Origin: Mycoplasmatota bacterium
GTDB taxonomy: Bacteria > Bacillota_I > Bacilli_A > Izemoplasmatales > Hujiaoplasmataceae
Assembly: GCA_023132365.1 (NCBI GenBank)
Contig: JAGLYJ010000011.1
Location: 1 to 24,025, forward strand
Reading direction: 5' to 3'
DNA length: 24,025 nucleotides
The position numbers and the translations under genes were made by a program. Below the pieces are notes generated by a model. That model did no database searches and was not told the origin of the DNA. It saw nothing but the letters and a program-made list of their open reading frames with translations. Below are positions 22,824 through 24,025 of the stretch, piece by piece. Numbering within the stretch: the first letter of the stretch is position 1; each line of letters begins with the position of its first letter.

Positions 22824-24025
22824 CTATCTCTTTATATTTTCTAAATACATTGAAGGAATTACTGCATACATTGCACAAGCCTTCACTAAATCTTTTTTAA
22901 ATGTTTTTTCATTTGGAGCATGTGCTTCTACTTCATCACCTGGTCCAAATCCAATACATGGAATGTTATATCTTCCCATTATTGAAACTGCATTTGTTGA
23001 GAATGTCCATTTGTCAACAATTGGTTCTTCATTAAATAAAGCCTTATATCCTGAAACAGTCGATTCACAAACAACATGATCTCTTGGCAATACCCAAGTT
23101 GGAAAATATGATTTAGTTGGATAGACTAATCCTTTATATGACGGCCTACTATAATCATACATTTCTACTACAGCATTTGCTTCTTTAACTGAAGTTAGTT
23201 CTCTGATTTCTTCTAATGCTGATAAATAAGTTTCACCATCAGTAAGTCTTCTATCAATTGAAATTGAACATCCATCAGCTACTGCACATCTAGATGGAGA
23301 TGAATAGAAAACCTCACTTACTGTAAGTGTTCCTTTTCCTAGAAACTCATTATCTAGTAAATTCTTATGTAATTCTTGTAGTTCTAAAAGAATTGGTGCC
23401 ATTTTATATATAGCATTATCTCCTCTTTCAGGTGCAGAACCATGACAAGATATTCCGGTTACAGAAACTTTAATTTCCATTCTTCCTCTATGTCCACGAT
23501 AAATTCTACAACTTGTAGGTTCTGTTATAACTACAAATTCAGGTTTTATTTTATCTTCTTCAATAATATATTGCCAACATAACCCATCACAATCTTCTTC
23601 TTGAACAGTTCCAGTTATTAATAAAGTATAGTCATCTTCTAAACCTAGATCTTTAATAATTTTACCAGCATAAACCATTGAAGCCATTCCGCCTTCTTGA
23701 TCAGAACCACCCCTACCGAAAATATTATTTTCATCTTCAAAACCTAAATATGGGTCATATTTCCAGTTTTTGATTTCTCCTACACCTACTGTATCAATAT
23801 GTGCATCCATCGCGATTATATGTTTACCATTTCCAATTCTTCCAATAATATTTCCCATCGGATCAATTGTGATTTCATCAAATCCAACCTTTTCCATTTC
23901 TTCCTTAATTCTTAAGACAACTTTCTCTTCATCACAGCTTTCACTAGGGATAGCTATCATATCTCTTAAAAATTTAGTCATATCAGCTTTATAACTATTT
24001 GCCTTTTCTAGGACTTTTTTATAAT
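22824..24025 (-). CDS. ygeY: YgeY family metallohydrolase (5' end beyond window)
   Basis: An M20-type zinc peptidase/deacylase of the YgeY group. The first ATG in view is at 23981, but the frame stays open to the window edge. The 14 codons before it (YKKVLEKANSYKAD) match the N-terminus of E. coli YgeY as I recall it, so the true start lies off-window. Numbering from 23981, metal and catalytic residues are H61 and D63 (MDAHIDTVG), D94 (GGSDQEGG), E128-E129 (VQEED), E154 (ITEPT) and the late EAHAPNE histidine. GHRGRMEIKVSVTGISCHGS is the dimerisation-domain start. It is followed by YgeW after 9 bases. The family probably hydrolyses an amide in a ureido or diaminopropionate intermediate; the substrate is not shown by sequence. 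Confidence 0.92.
   Translation of the reverse strand, partial: YKKVLEKANSYKADMTKFLRDMIAIPSESCDEEKVVLRIKEEMEKVGFDEITIDPMGNIIGRIGNGKHIIAMDAHIDTVGVGEIKNWKYDPYLGFEDENNIFGRGGSDQEGGMASMVYAGKIIKDLGLEDDYTLLITGTVQEEDCDGLCWQYIIEEDKIKPEFVVITEPTSCRIYRGHRGRMEIKVSVTGISCHGSAPERGDNAIYKMAPILLELQELHKNLLDNEFLGKGTLTVSEVFYSSPSRCAVADGCSISIDRRLTDGETYLSALEEIRELTSVKEANAVVEMYDYSRPSYKGLVYPTKSYFPTWVLPRDHVVCESTVSGYKALFNEEPIVDKWTFSTNAVSIMGRYNIPCIGFGPGDEVEAHAPNEKTFKKDLVKACAMYAVIPSMYLENIKR

Noticed and set aside
23770..23994. 74-codon plus-strand frame of Ile/Ser/Pro
   Set aside because: Shadow of YgeY on the opposite strand.
1..24025. tRNA, rRNA, CRISPR, riboswitch, insertion sequence or phage genes
   Set aside because: The intergenic gaps are all under 200 bases and hold only promoters and simple terminators. 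No transposase, repeat-spacer pattern or conserved RNA motif was seen.
1..24025. Mycoplasma-type code with TGA as tryptophan
   Set aside because: TGA ends several intact genes at the expected family length and tryptophans are encoded by TGG.

Overview
This is an AT-rich window from a low-GC Gram-positive-type bacterium. Consensus sigma-A-like promoters, strong AGGAG/GGAGG ribosome binding sites, many lipoproteins and tight operons all point that way. TGA is used as a stop (for example at the ends of the MalF-like, MalG-like, TraX and MscS genes), so this is not a Mycoplasma with a reassigned TGA codon. The gene set (maltodextrin locus without its own ATPase, LTA-synthase-like enzyme, GSI glutamine synthetase, YgeW/YgeY) would suit the Acholeplasma/Izemoplasma/Haloplasma side of Mycoplasmatota or a related Bacillota lineage. 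That placement is an inference.

Region 1 (1-8940) is an alpha-glucan utilisation locus. A secreted type I pullulanase on the minus strand, cut by the left edge, diverges from a plus-strand operon. That operon encodes a MalE-like binding lipoprotein, MalF- and MalG-like permeases and a lipid-anchored GH13 alpha-amylase. A separately promoted small lipoprotein with a starch-binding-like YYVTGNFNGW motif follows. The likely logic is that surface pullulanase and amylase debranch and shorten glucans, the small lipoprotein may hold the polymer, and the ABC importer takes up maltodextrins. No MalK-type ATPase or maltose regulator is in the window. A perfect CcpA-type cre site lies in the divergent promoter region, and a one-mismatch copy lies upstream of the small lipoprotein promoter.

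Region 2 (8948-16410) is a run of minus-strand genes with their own promoters. They encode a UPF0316/YebE membrane protein, an LTA-synthase-like sulfatase-fold membrane enzyme, a GSI-type glutamine synthetase, an MscS channel cotranscribed with an unrecognised membrane-anchored protein carrying Fn3-like repeats, and a DegV lipid-binding protein.

Region 3 (16540-20602) is a compact five-gene minus-strand operon: exodeoxyribonuclease III, a TraX-family membrane protein, bifunctional NAD(P)HX repair enzyme, gamma-carbonic-anhydrase-like protein and an HD phosphohydrolase. Several of these are repair or housekeeping functions. The first gene may be preceded by a small overlapping leader ORF.

Region 4 (20743-24025) has a guanine deaminase on the plus strand converging on a minus-strand operon of YgeY (cut by the right edge), YgeW-type knotted carbamoyltransferase and a 2H RNA phosphoesterase. 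Guanine deaminase next to YgeW/YgeY suggests anaerobic purine catabolism. No tRNA, rRNA, CRISPR array, transposase or phage gene was seen, and no stretch over 300 bases lacks a gene.
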